From assembly GCA_023415475.1 (NCBI GenBank), contig JAEZKL010000053.1, forward strand, positions 1 through 36,727: a DNA stretch of 36,727 nucleotides, in the 5' to 3' direction. The notes under the pieces were generated by a model. That model was given only the letters and a program-made list of their open reading frames with translations, did no database searches and was not told the DNA's origin. The DNA comes from Bacillota bacterium. GTDB lineage: Bacteria > Bacillota > Clostridia > Lachnospirales > Lachnospiraceae. The translations under genes were made by a program, and so were the position numbers. Below, in pieces: positions 16,819-25,542 of the stretch; position 1 is the first letter of the stretch; every line of letters begins with the position of its first letter.

Positions 16819-19800
16819 ATGAAGATATTAATCTTACACCTAAGTGACATTCACATTGAGAAAAGTAGCGATATTAAGGTTGTAAATCCATCGAAGATAG
16901 TTGCATCTGTTAATGGTTTAGGCAATTTTAAAAGGATTATTATATTAGTGTCAGGAGATATCGCTTATAGCGGAATCAGGGAACAATATGAGGTTGCTTG
17001 GGAACTATTTGGAATGATAAAGAGTAATTTTAAAGCACGATACGGTATAAGCCCCAAAATCTACATAGTACCGGGTAATCATGATATAAATTATGGAAGT
17101 AAGTCAATATCACATCTTGAGCTACAGGAGCTTTTAAAGAAACGTGGCTATGATTCAGCGTTACCGCAGCAAATGTCAAAGCAAAGGAATTATAGAAATT
17201 TCGCATATGGTAATCATTGTTATGATGATAATAGTCCATTGTTATTCCGTGAAGAGATTAAATTTGGTGATTTTCTTCTGGAAATAAACTTATTAAATTC
17301 GGCTATTTTCTCTTCCTTGGATGAAGATAAAGGCCTCCATTACATGCCTCAAAGCGTATTAGATAGGTTAGCAGAGCCTACAGACGCAGATATGGCAATC
17401 AGCGTAATGCATCACTCACAGCATTGGTTTTGTAATGGTGATGATGTAGAAAGTACCATTTTCAAAAAAAGCGCGCTTATATTCTATGGTCACGAACATA
17501 AACCGGAACAATATGATATCAAAGCGAAAGGAACCAATGTTAAAATTGTATGTGGTGGAGAGTTATCCAATAAAGGTGACTGGGATCAGAGCACGTATAA
17601 TGCGATATTACTCGACACAGACAATTACACATACCAGAAGTATGAATTTGTATGGCACAAAAAGGATAGGATCTATGTACCTACAAAAACTGACGAGGTT
17701 ACATTAGATAGAAAACCGTCCAGAAGAGCCTCTTTTCAGTTGAAAGACAGTTATGTCAAAAGCCTTAACCATGATAGTAAAAATTCCGTATCAAAGGATA
17801 TCTCTGATTATTTTGTGTTTCCCAGACTGGAGGAAGTGGCTACCTCTAGGATAGTACAAAGGGAATTTTCTACAATGGAGGAGTTTATACGAGAATTAAA
17901 GAATGAAAAAAAATTAGAAATAGTAGGATACGAGAATTCAGGTAAAACTACGGTTCTAAAACAAATATTCAAGGAAATGTCAGTAAATTATGCAGTCCTG
18001 TTCTGCGATATGAGCAATATAAATCTCTCTACTTATAGAAGCTTCCTTAGAAACACATTTGAGGAAATGTACTCAGAAGATGAAATAGAATTCGCAAAGT
18101 TTGAACAAACGGACAAATCAGAAAAGGTACTTATTCTGGATAATGTTGATTCAATAGACGCAAGACAATTTATTTCATTCCGCCAGGATATGGAGAAGTT
18201 TTTTGATTATATCATCTGTTCCTCAAAAAATTTACTCGATTTAGACTTAGCAGAAAGAGTTAAGAGGGATATCAATGAAGCAGAAACGTATAAAAAATAT
18301 AAGATACTCCAATTTTATGCGGATAAACGTGACCAGTTAGTAGCTAAGTTGGTTAAAATCAAAGTAGATGAGGATGCCGGAATTCAGGATAACATAATCA
18401 ATGCCTTACAGGATGTGTTAAGAAAGCAGAGATATCTATATAACTTAGATCCGGATTTTATAGTTAAATTCACAATATATTACTGTAATAACATAAAGGA
18501 GGCAAGTCATAATGATGGTAACATATTCAGCAAAGTGTTTGAAGCGAGCCTGGTTACCGCAATTGCTCCGGAGTGCAAAAAAATCCTGGTAGACAAGGTG
18601 TTTATTATACTAGATAAGATAGCCTATTACATCCATTCGCATAAGGAATATCCACTAAAACAAGAGAAAATTCAAGAAATCATTACATGGTACAATAAAG
18701 AATACGATTCTGATGTCAGTACACAAGAATTCATGAGAATAGTGACTGATGCGAAAGTACTTTGTAATGCAGAGAAAATGGACGAATATGTATTCTGTAA
18801 TAAAAATTATCTGGCTTATTTTGCTGCACGAGAAATCAGAAGAAAATGTCAGGAAGAACAGGATTATTCAGACCTGGAGAGAATATTAAGCTATGCTTGT
18901 TTTGGTATTAATGCAAATATTCTTCTATTTGTGACATACATAACGGATAATATGCTTTTGCTCCGGAAGATACTTCATAAAGCCCTTGAATATACGCAAG
19001 AATGGCTAGAGTTTGACATAGAGAATGTTAATATCCAATACCTTTCAAATATCGATCCACTTGAATTATACCCTCCTTCCGATGAGGATAAGGATCAGGA
19101 GGTGGAGAAGGAAATAGAAAAGGAAAAGGCGGACATTAAAAAGGAAACGATAAAGGCGATTAAGCTCTATGATTATGAGGAGAGTAGTATAGATAAAAAG
19201 ATTTATCAGATCATCCGCGCTATGAGCTTAATGAGTGTGATAGCCAGGAGTCTTCCAAGCTTTGAACATCTGATGCTCCGAAGTGATAAAGAGCAATTTG
19301 TAGATACCTTATACAAGCTTCCCAATAAGATTTTTCATACATGGGCAAGCGAAGTAGAGAAAGATAAGGAGGATATCCTGGAAGAGATTAAGGAAATGCT
19401 TGTGGACAACAATTATGTCAACAAAAAGGACAAACTAAAGGATGAAGATATTATAAAGTACCTACAATGGGAATCTGTATCGCTCTTCCTTGAGTTGATT
19501 AATATTGTTTCAAACGATGCTACGAGAGAAAATACAACACGTTATCTTGAGGCATTTGATTATGAAGCAAAAATGTCATATTCATTCCTTCACCTTATGA
19601 CAATAAGTAAAAGAGACAAGCCGGACGCATTTATCAGTGAAACGGAACGAATATATGATAAAAACAGGTCGGTTATTGGGCAGATAATGACAACCAGAAT
19701 CGTTCAGAACTATATGATTAAGTCAATTAAAATAACTCAACCACAATTCCAGAGACTTTCCAATAAATATTTTAAGCCTATGGCATCCAGAAGGATACTA

Positions 19801-19836
19801 ATTGAGCGTATAAGAAATGCAAAAACAACGCAATAA
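16819..19836 (+). CDS. calcineurin-like metallophosphoesterase fused to STAND-like NTPase
   Basis: A 1005-aa multidomain protein. Residues about 1-285 are a calcineurin-type metallophosphoesterase with its metal ligands: LSDIH (D10, H12), SGDIA (D47), PGNHD (N87, H88), MHHS (H198/H199) and GHEH (H225, H227). Residues about 340-480 form a P-loop NTPase with Walker A GYENSGKTT (K376) and Walker B KVLILDNVD (D441), followed by YIICSSK. The remaining 500 residues are helix-rich with no repeat that I recognise, as in sensor regions of STAND ATPases. A highly charged patch lies near 755-790. The layout of nuclease-like effector, switch NTPase and sensor suggests antiphage or stress signalling. That role is inference. 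Codon use is more AT-rich than the upstream core genes. Confidence 0.75.
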   Translation: MKILILHLSDIHIEKSSDIKVVNPSKIVASVNGLGNFKRIIILVSGDIAYSGIREQYEVAWELFGMIKSNFKARYGISPKIYIVPGNHDINYGSKSISHLELQELLKKRGYDSALPQQMSKQRNYRNFAYGNHCYDDNSPLLFREEIKFGDFLLEINLLNSAIFSSLDEDKGLHYMPQSVLDRLAEPTDADMAISVMHHSQHWFCNGDDVESTIFKKSALIFYGHEHKPEQYDIKAKGTNVKIVCGGELSNKGDWDQSTYNAILLDTDNYTYQKYEFVWHKKDRIYVPTKTDEVTLDRKPSRRASFQLKDSYVKSLNHDSKNSVSKDISDYFVFPRLEEVATSRIVQREFSTMEEFIRELKNEKKLEIVGYENSGKTTVLKQIFKEMSVNYAVLFCDMSNINLSTYRSFLRNTFEEMYSEDEIEFAKFEQTDKSEKVLILDNVDSIDARQFISFRQDMEKFFDYIICSSKNLLDLDLAERVKRDINEAETYKKYKILQFYADKRDQLVAKLVKIKVDEDAGIQDNIINALQDVLRKQRYLYNLDPDFIVKFTIYYCNNIKEASHNDGNIFSKVFEASLVTAIAPECKKILVDKVFIILDKIAYYIHSHKEYPLKQEKIQEIITWYNKEYDSDVSTQEFMRIVTDAKVLCNAEKMDEYVFCNKNYLAYFAAREIRRKCQEEQDYSDLERILSYACFGINANILLFVTYITDNMLLLRKILHKALEYTQEWLEFDIENVNIQYLSNIDPLELYPPSDEDKDQEVEKEIEKEKADIKKETIKAIKLYDYEESSIDKKIYQIIRAMSLMSVIARSLPSFEHLMLRSDKEQFVDTLYKLPNKIFHTWASEVEKDKEDILEEIKEMLVDNNYVNKKDKLKDEDIIKYLQWESVSLFLELINIVSNDATRENTTRYLEAFDYEAKMSYSFLHLMTISKRDKPDAFISETERIYDKNRSVIGQIMTTRIVQNYMIKSIKITQPQFQRLSNKYFKPMASRRILIERIRNAKTTQ

Positions 19837-19942
19837 GTATCATACTGGTCCTGCCCCAGTTGGAAGCTTATATTCCATAGCAAGCTCCTAACCATGGAAT
19901 ATGTCATACATGTCATCTAGCCACATTGATAATACTTATTGC
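19830..19942. repeat. inverted-repeat element at the 3' end of the NTPase gene
   Basis: GCAATAAGTAT (19830-19840) is reverse-complemented by ATACTTATTGC (19932-19942). An inner 9-bp hairpin pairs ATATTCCAT (19870-19878) with ATGGAATAT (19894-19902). The left arm overlaps the last codons and stop of the NTPase gene. It may be a terminator-like structure or a small inserted element that supplied the stop. Confidence 0.5.
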
Positions 19943-19987
19943 ATTTTAATTATATACTAACAAATTAAGATTTATTCATAAACTAAT

Positions 19988-20011
19988 AATGGCGGCAGGA
20001 CAGCCGCCATT
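19988..20011 (+). terminator. possible terminator hairpin
   Basis: AATGGCGGC (19988-19996) pairs with GCCGCCATT (20003-20011) around a 6-nt loop. Only a short T-rich tail follows (TTGTT). It could end the metallophosphoesterase-NTPase transcript. Confidence 0.5.
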
Positions 20012-20109
20012 TGTTCCGGCATAAGGCTCATTCTTGACGGTCCAAAGAAGCAAATTGAGTTCACATTGCTAATAAAGGTAAGCTAAAAAAGCTCTGTTAG
20101 ACAAATATA

Positions 20110-20139
20110 TTGATATTAGGCAAATATACAATGTATAAT
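20110..20139 (+). promoter_or_regulatory. putative promoter for AraC-family gene
   Basis: TTGATA (20110-20115), an 18-bp spacer, then TATAAT (20134-20139). It would give a leader of about 140 nt. That leader contains GGTTC/GAACC and TGTCT/AGACA inverted repeats. Confidence 0.55.
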
Positions 20140-20286
20140 ATCACCATATAAACGGTTCGCAATTATTTATAGCTGAGAACCATTGATTATAGAATAATTT
20201 TATGTCTGAAGACAAAACATCGTATTCTGAGACATGACTTTATGGGTCATTCTATTATAAAATATTCCTTGAAAGGAGGTGGTCCT

Positions 20287-21753
20287 GTGAACTGGATACA
20301 ATGCCTGTCGAAAGCGCTTCATTACATCGAAAAACACGTGACCGACGATATTAATATAGATGAATTGGCAAGCCAGTCCTATACATCAAGCTCTCATTTT
20401 CAGCTTATTTTCCACTTAGTAATGGGTATGACCATTGGTGAATATATTCGCAATAGACGAATGAGTTTAGCCGCGCAGGATTTGTTGCAACCAAACAGCA
20501 GAATTATTGATGTGGCAATGCGGTATCAATATGATACGCAAGAAAGCTTTTCCAAGGCGTTTACACGGTTTCACGGCGTTCCACCCTCGAAAGTACAGCG
20601 GGGAAAGGTTAAGCTGTTTCATCCGCTGTCCATTAACGTCACTATTCAAGGAGGATTTGATATGTCACGTAAACTGATTGATGAGTTTTATTGGAGCGAC
20701 CTCGAAGAGCAAGAGGGCGAGAAACTGACAGATATCGAAAAATACAACAGGATTGTTAGCTGGGCGGGTAAAGCAAGGGGACAAAATCCGGGCGTTTTTG
20801 ATGCGCTGACCGAATGGGTGCTGGACGATTCCCAATGGAGTCATGAAACACTCGCCGAAAACGAGCAAATTCTGATGCAGGGAGTGTTGGCGCGGTTCAA
20901 AGAACAGAACGCACAGCTTCGGGCGCACCTGTCAGAATTGGAGCTGTCCGGCGTAGTTAACATAGCGGTGTTCAAGGCGTTGGATCGATTTGATGACGAG
21001 TTGTCGGGGCGGGCTCACGACAAGCGGCTGCATGAAGTGGTTGCCCAAGTATTTGCTGACTTTTCTGCCATGCTGGAACGCAGCATACGAGAGCAAATTG
21101 CAGGAAATAAAACAGGACCTACAGGTACTGATAGTGTAGATATATTTGGATATATCAATTACTTAAAGGACTGCGATGCCGCGGTTCAGTGGGCACTGTT
21201 TATGCCGGATATGGTTAGGAGACAGCAAAAGGGATTCAAAGTGGACAGCTTTGAATACAAAAAAATGTCTGCTATGCGCTTTGTCGGACAGGAAGGCGAT
21301 GACTTAGCCGATGTGGAGGTTCGCAAGAAGCTTTTCGGCATTTTGGATACCTTGAACGAGTATAAATCAGACCCTGACTATGATGTTTTGTTTATGCACC
21401 ATTACGGGCAATGCGTGGATGTTGGTCCGTGGCATGGTTTTTGGGGGCGGTTTATGAGGGAGGATACCCCTGTGCCGGACGGGTTTATCTATTTCGATTT
21501 CGTGCCGCATAACGATGGTAAGGCCGGACCGCCGTTCTGCTCCCAGTTTGCGTATGCCACTTTCTCAGGCGATATGAACGCTATGCACCAAAGCGAGGGC
21601 TATGACAGCGATGCCATGTATGATGTCACCAGAAACATAATGCTTGGCCAAGGCGTACAAATTCCTTACCCGGATAAATATTGGACTGCAGAAGTATTTC
21701 TTGATGGATGTGACAAATACAGCACCGCTTATATGTTTAGTGCGGAGTTGTAG
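20287..21753 (+). CDS. AraC-family regulator with large C-terminal domain
   Basis: A 488-aa protein with an N-terminal AraC/XylS double helix-turn-helix (about 1-105: INIDELASQSYTSSSHFQLIFH, RIIDVAMRYQYDTQESFSKAFTRFHGVPPS). The start is the GTG at 20287 with AAGGAGGT seven bases upstream. The ATG at 20242 is in frame but has no ribosome binding site. The middle (about 120-290) is helical. The last part (about 310-488) has a GyrI-like/effector-binding flavour (FEYKKMSAMRFVGQEGD, FIYFDFVPHNDGKAGPPF, WTAEVFLDGC), judged by eye. Its base composition is clearly more GC-rich than the genes downstream. It is the last gene before the first array repeat. Confidence 0.8.
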   Translation: MNWIQCLSKALHYIEKHVTDDINIDELASQSYTSSSHFQLIFHLVMGMTIGEYIRNRRMSLAAQDLLQPNSRIIDVAMRYQYDTQESFSKAFTRFHGVPPSKVQRGKVKLFHPLSINVTIQGGFDMSRKLIDEFYWSDLEEQEGEKLTDIEKYNRIVSWAGKARGQNPGVFDALTEWVLDDSQWSHETLAENEQILMQGVLARFKEQNAQLRAHLSELELSGVVNIAVFKALDRFDDELSGRAHDKRLHEVVAQVFADFSAMLERSIREQIAGNKTGPTGTDSVDIFGYINYLKDCDAAVQWALFMPDMVRRQQKGFKVDSFEYKKMSAMRFVGQEGDDLADVEVRKKLFGILDTLNEYKSDPDYDVLFMHHYGQCVDVGPWHGFWGRFMREDTPVPDGFIYFDFVPHNDGKAGPPFCSQFAYATFSGDMNAMHQSEGYDSDAMYDVTRNIMLGQGVQIPYPDKYWTAEVFLDGCDKYSTAYMFSAEL

Positions 21754-21821
21754 AGGTTATGCGATGTATTGTGCGCGTATAATATAAGCAAAAATATGTA
21801 TTTGAGTTACTTCACGTCTTT

Positions 21822-21863
21822 CATAATCGGGAAGCAAATCGAGCTTCCTGATTATGTTTATTA
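21822..21863 (+). repeat. array repeat copy 1 (full hairpin form)
   Basis: The best-preserved hairpin of the family: CATAATCGGGAAGC (21822-21835), a 7-nt loop, then GCTTCCTGATTATG (21843-21856). Thirteen of 14 pairs are Watson-Crick and one is a wobble. TTTATTA follows. It lies 3' of the AraC-family gene. Confidence 0.85.
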
Positions 21864-21919
21864 AATAACTACTATTTAGATAGTGCGAAATGCAAAATAT
21901 TAATATTAGGAGATGCGAG

Positions 21920-22432
21920 ATGATTTTAGAAACAGAAAGACTATACTTAAGAGAAATGCAACAATCAGATTACTCCTCGTTATGTAAAATATTACAGGAC
22001 GAAGAGGTTATGTATGCCTATGAGGGTGCTTTCACGGATGAAGAAGTTCAGAACTGGCTGGACAAACAATTAAAGCGATATTTAGATAATGGTTTAGGCC
22101 TATGGGCGGTCATTTTAAAAGAAACAAATGAGATGATTGGACAATGCGGGCTTACCATGCAAGAGTTCAATGGGAGACAGGTTCTTGAAATAGGCTATTT
22201 GTTTCAAAAAGCCTATTGGCATAAGGGTTATGCATCAGAAGCTGCTATTGCTTGCAAGGAATATGCCTTTGAAAAATTAAACACTGATGAGGTGTTTTCC
22301 ATCATTCGTGATACGAATACCGCTTCTCAGAATGTAGCGATACGAAACGGAATGACGGTAACAGATCAATTTATCAAGCATTATCGCGGCATTGACATGC
22401 CACATTTAGTGTATTCCGTTAAGCGCGGCTAA
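21920..22432 (+). CDS. RimJ/RimL-type GNAT acetyltransferase
   Basis: A 170-aa GNAT acetyltransferase of the RimJ/RimL type. It starts with the usual MILETERLYLREM strand. The acetyl-CoA loop is in GYLFQKAYWHKGYASEAA, followed by SIIRDTNTASQNVAIRNGM. The ATG at 21920 is chosen because AGGAG lies seven bases upstream and the family begins here. An ATG at 21890 is in frame but gives an atypical N-terminus. The substrate is unknown (ribosomal protein, other protein or small molecule). It is the first gene after repeat copy 1 and is followed by a long non-coding stretch. Confidence 0.88.
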   Translation: MILETERLYLREMQQSDYSSLCKILQDEEVMYAYEGAFTDEEVQNWLDKQLKRYLDNGLGLWAVILKETNEMIGQCGLTMQEFNGRQVLEIGYLFQKAYWHKGYASEAAIACKEYAFEKLNTDEVFSIIRDTNTASQNVAIRNGMTVTDQFIKHYRGIDMPHLVYSVKRG

Positions 22433-22487
22433 TAAGTATAACTCGGGGTTTGCCTCTCCCAAACAGGTTAACGGAAGATAATGTGCC

Positions 22488-22599
22488 AGCGATCGGGAAA
22501 GCACGATTGACTAACATACCTGTAAGGCTTGTAGATATCTACGAGCCTTGCGAATCCTATATAGGAAAGGTACCATTGTCAGACAATCAATCGCTGATC
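22488..22599. repeat. large multi-branched palindromic element
   Basis: Nested pairings: AGCGAT (22488-22493) with ATCGCT (22590-22595), and GATTG (22505-22509) with CAATC (22584-22588), extending imperfectly inward. The centre is AAGGCTTGTAGAT, a near-perfect palindrome with 22537-22549. CCTATATAGG (22556-22565) forms a separate small hairpin on the 3' side. No ORF is present. It may be a structured RNA or a non-autonomous mobile element. It matches no riboswitch that I recognise. Confidence 0.6.
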
Positions 22600-22880
22600 A
22601 CGTGTAAGGTGATTTGAGGTCTGGATTTATTATATTTATATTTTATAACAGAGGTATTCCATAGTATGTCTCTTATATAAATATTTTTAATTATCTTTTC
22701 TTGTTTATTTTTCACTTCTATCAAGCCGCTTATGATGTTTAAACGGTACAATTATAGATAGCAGTAATAAATATCAAAAAATATGACACTCTTTTCAATA
22801 AACTGTCTTAGTTTATATCCTCTGCATGTATGTAAAAATATTTTTTCAAACCTTAACTATATACGTAAGCTTATTGATAA

Positions 22881-23004
22881 CAGTTAAAGTTTATAGATTT
22901 ATAATATATTTATGGACAGTAGAATTTTTATAGGTAGTTAAAGTTTGTAGTTTTCTTCAAAGAAATATGGAAAGTGACAGAATTACGTTAATTAAAGTTT
23001 GTAA
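22881..23004. repeat. degenerate 54-bp tandem repeat
   Basis: CAGTTAAAGTTTATAG (22881), TAGTTAAAGTTTGTAG (22935) and TAATTAAAGTTTGTAA (22989) are spaced exactly 54 bp apart. The first two units also share ATATGGA-type sequence further on. Confidence 0.55.
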
Positions 23005-23049
23005 AAACAAGCTAAGGGTTAGTATATATTAAACTCAGCTTGTTTTTTT
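23004..23049 (+). terminator. Rho-independent terminator with no upstream ORF
   Basis: AAACAAGCT, then AGGGTT, pairs with AA-CT and AGCTTGTTT across an AT-rich loop. Seven T follow. Its position after non-coding repeats suggests a non-coding transcript or a lost gene. Confidence 0.6.
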
Positions 23050-23378
23050 ATTCGTAATTTTAATTATTTGATATCTTAAGGAATAATCTGGTAATAAAAT
23101 ATTATTTGTATTATAATGTAAGAAATACAATTTTGAATTAATTGGTTATGTTGTGAAGAAATTTAACGACAGATATTAGCAATGGGAAATTGGTCATGTG
23201 ATATTTTGAATAAAAGATATGAAGTTAACTAATTTTTCTTCAGGTGGTAATTCCATTGAGAATAATGATTTTAAGAAATAACTGATGAAGACAAAAAAAT
23301 AATTTGGGATTATGCTGCCAACCATATTGCATTTTTAATAAAAAAAAGAAAACTAGTTCGAAAAGGAGTGCCACAATA

Positions 23379-23984
23379 ATGGAATTTACAAAACTCAAAA
23401 ATAGTCTAGAGTGCTTAGGATATACCGTAAGTGAATTTATTAATGCAGAAGAAGCAACTAAGTATTTAGCTAATCAACTGAGTGATAGAACTATTGGAAT
23501 TGGAGGTTCGGTTACTGTAGAAGAAATGAAACTGTATGATGCACTGGTGTCTCATAATGATGTGTATTGGCATATGCGATTACCTGAAAACATGAGTGCC
23601 ATGGAAGCAAGAAAGAGAGCAAATCGGTCAGATTTTTATATTTCCTCGGTAAATGGAATTGCCGAAACAGGAGAAATCATCAATATAGATAATACTGGAA
23701 ATCGTGTATCTGCAATCAGTTTTGGACATGATAAAGTATATTTAATTATTGGTGAAAATAAAATAGCTTCTAGTTATGAAGAGGCCTTAGATAGAGCAAG
23801 AAATATCGCTGCACCCCTTAATGCCAAACGTTTAGGAGTAAAAACGCCATGTGCGATAAAGGGTGATAAATGTTATGATTGTAAAAGTCCGCAGAGAATA
23901 TGCAGAAATTTTTCTATACTATGGGAGAAACCTACAGGGAGTGAATATGAAGTTATTTTAATACATGAAAAGCTTGGATATTAG
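23379..23984 (+). CDS. LUD domain protein (LutC/DUF162 family)
   Basis: A 201-aa protein of the LUD (lactate utilization, DUF162) family. The hallmark region GIGGSVTVEEMKLYDAL is near residue 45, followed by FYISSVNGIAETGEIINID. The C-terminus is cysteine-containing (CAIKGDKCYDCKSPQRICR). The start is the ATG at 23379, after AAAAGGAG. The longer frame from 23304 lacks a ribosome binding site and encodes a poly-Lys stretch. There are no lutA/lutB partners nearby, so this is an orphan with unclear substrate. It is followed by the HD gene after 85 bp, with no array repeat between them. Confidence 0.85.
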   Translation: MEFTKLKNSLECLGYTVSEFINAEEATKYLANQLSDRTIGIGGSVTVEEMKLYDALVSHNDVYWHMRLPENMSAMEARKRANRSDFYISSVNGIAETGEIINIDNTGNRVSAISFGHDKVYLIIGENKIASSYEEALDRARNIAAPLNAKRLGVKTPCAIKGDKCYDCKSPQRICRNFSILWEKPTGSEYEVILIHEKLGY

Positions 23985-24069
23985 ATTAATGATGAAGATG
24001 TAATGACTTATTATAGCAATAATGCGAAGTTAAAAATGGGACTGTACGAGCATAAGGGGGATAAGACCA

Positions 24070-24705
24070 ATGGATATGGTTGCTATTAAGCAGTTAGCTT
24101 ACGAGCTTTTGGGTAATAAGAAAAGTCACCCTTGGAAGGAAAAGGGTAATAAATACTATCATGGCGAGAGAGTGGCATCACTAGTTCTTAGTCTTAGAAA
24201 GTTAATACTCCCAGAAAATGACAGCCACGATGATATACTTACTGTTGCGGCATGGTTCCATGACATAAGTAATGGTGAGGACAATCATGCGGAAGTTGGA
24301 GCAGTAAAAGTCCGTGAAGTTTTGCATGAATATTGTACCAAGGAAGAACTAGATGAAATTTGTTTAATAATATCGGTGCATGATGACCGATATCATGGTC
24401 GAGATACCTATTCGGATTATATCAAACTACAACAGGATGCAGATCTTTTGGATCATTTTGGGTCCTATGATATTTGGATACACTTTATTTATTCCAGCGC
24501 ACATGATCTGGCATTCAATGAGGTCATCGATTGGCTTGTGGATGAACGTCCAAAGGATGATGAAAAATACCTTAGTGAGCTTAATTTCGATATAAGCAGA
24601 AAGATTTATAACGAGAAGCGTGATTTTGTAAAGTCTTTTGCAGAGCGTTTTCGAACAGAAGGATCTGGGCAGTTCTGGAATTTAGGTACAATAGTAGCAA
24701 ATTAA
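24070..24705 (+). CDS. HD-domain phosphohydrolase
   Basis: A 211-aa metal-dependent phosphohydrolase of the HD superfamily. The metal ligands are visible as YYHGERV (H31), AWFHDIS (the HD dyad), VHDDRYHG and LQQDADLLDHFG. The substrate is unknown; small stand-alone HD proteins often act on nucleotides. The ATG at 24070 follows GGGGGAT. It shares a repeat-bounded unit with the upstream LUD gene. Confidence 0.85.
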   Translation: MDMVAIKQLAYELLGNKKSHPWKEKGNKYYHGERVASLVLSLRKLILPENDSHDDILTVAAWFHDISNGEDNHAEVGAVKVREVLHEYCTKEELDEICLIISVHDDRYHGRDTYSDYIKLQQDADLLDHFGSYDIWIHFIYSSAHDLAFNEVIDWLVDERPKDDEKYLSELNFDISRKIYNEKRDFVKSFAERFRTEGSGQFWNLGTIVAN

Positions 24706-24777
24706 ACATCAATAAATTGATTCGAATTATTGCTACATGTGGTTATGACCTCGAATATGGAATAAGTCCTTTTGATG

Positions 24778-24808
24778 ATGGAATTAAACATTCCATTATG
24801 CTTATGAA
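24778..24808 (+). repeat. array repeat copy 2 (variant)
   Basis: The core ATTCCATTATGCTTATGA differs from consensus at a few positions. The upstream arm ATGGAAT (24778-24784) changes in step to pair perfectly with ATTCCAT (24790-24796) across TAAAC. It lies 3' of the HD gene. Confidence 0.65.
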
Positions 24809-24849
24809 GCAAATAAAGAAAGTAATAATTTGAATACGGAGAAAATGAT

Positions 24850-25389
24850 ATGGCAAACGAAATTATTCATATATATGGAGCATCTGGTTCGGGAACATCG
24901 ACATTAGGAAAATATATAAGAGATAAGTTGGGATATTTTTTTATGGATACAGATGATTATTTTTGGCAACCAACAAATCCACCTTATACTAAAAAAAGAA
25001 ATATTGCTGAAAGATTAGCAATGATAAAAAGCGATTTAGAAAAAGCGGATAATGTTGTTATATCGGGTTCACTAGTTGATTGGGGAGATGAACTTATACC
25101 TTTATTTACACTTGCTATTCGGTTGAAAACGGATACTAATATACGAATCGAGCGATTAAAAAGAAGAGAAAGAGAACATTTTGGCTCGAGAATTGATTTT
25201 GGTGGAGATATGTATCAAGACCATATAGATTTTTTAGAATATGCTAATGCTTATGACATTGGAGATATAGGCATGAGAAGTAAAGCAAAGCATGACGAAT
25301 GGGAGAAGTTGCTTCAGTGTAAAAACATTACTTTAGATGGAAATGAGAGTTTAGAATACAATTTAAAAATAGTAAAAAGATTTATATAA
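24850..25389 (+). CDS. small P-loop kinase (adenylate-kinase-like)
   Basis: A 179-aa nucleotide-binding protein with an N-terminal Walker A, GASGSGTST. A DTDDYFW segment follows, as in small AAA/adenylate-kinase-like and shikimate-kinase-like enzymes. The VISGSLVDWGDE strand and LKRREREHFGSRIDFGGDMY motif are shared with the gene at 26232, so these two are relatives. The second lysine of a classic GKT/GKS loop is replaced (SGTST), which is seen in some topology-modulation proteins of this class. The substrate is unknown. The ATG at 24850 has GGAG upstream. Confidence 0.75.
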   Translation: MANEIIHIYGASGSGTSTLGKYIRDKLGYFFMDTDDYFWQPTNPPYTKKRNIAERLAMIKSDLEKADNVVISGSLVDWGDELIPLFTLAIRLKTDTNIRIERLKRREREHFGSRIDFGGDMYQDHIDFLEYANAYDIGDIGMRSKAKHDEWEKLLQCKNITLDGNESLEYNLKIVKRFI

Positions 25390-25438
25390 ATTTAAATTTT
25401 CAAGAAAGCTGTACGCCTGGTTATATGTATCCTTGTTG

Positions 25439-25458
25439 TAATTTCTCATTATTTACGC
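25439..25458 (+). repeat. possible decayed array repeat
   Basis: The text AATTTCTCATTATTTACG matches the array core in roughly three quarters of positions. It sits 3' of the kinase gene, where a repeat would be expected. Confidence 0.3.
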
Positions 25459-25542
25459 AACATAATAAAGACTATTTAAAATAAATTATTAAATATGATA
25501 TGTATGGAGTAAGTCATAAAGAAGTTGAGGAGAGGACATGGA

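Larger units (their letters stand above)
22621..23378. other. gene-less AT-rich stretch in the array
   Basis: No credible gene on either strand. It holds a degenerate 54-bp tandem repeat (22881-23004) and a terminator (23004-23049). It also holds a GTTTAAACGG block (22738-22747) shared with the repeat copy at 29654. It is probably decayed cassette material and/or a small-RNA locus. Confidence 0.5.

Noticed and set aside
20153..20182. GGTTCGCAATT as a tRNA T-arm
   Set aside because: No cloverleaf, anticodon arm or acceptor stem can be built around it.
24708..24832. Open frame after the HD gene reading NKLIRIIATCGYDLEYGISP and onward
   Set aside because: It has no start codon with a ribosome binding site and overlaps repeat copy 2. 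It may be a gene remnant, but the evidence is too thin for a feature.
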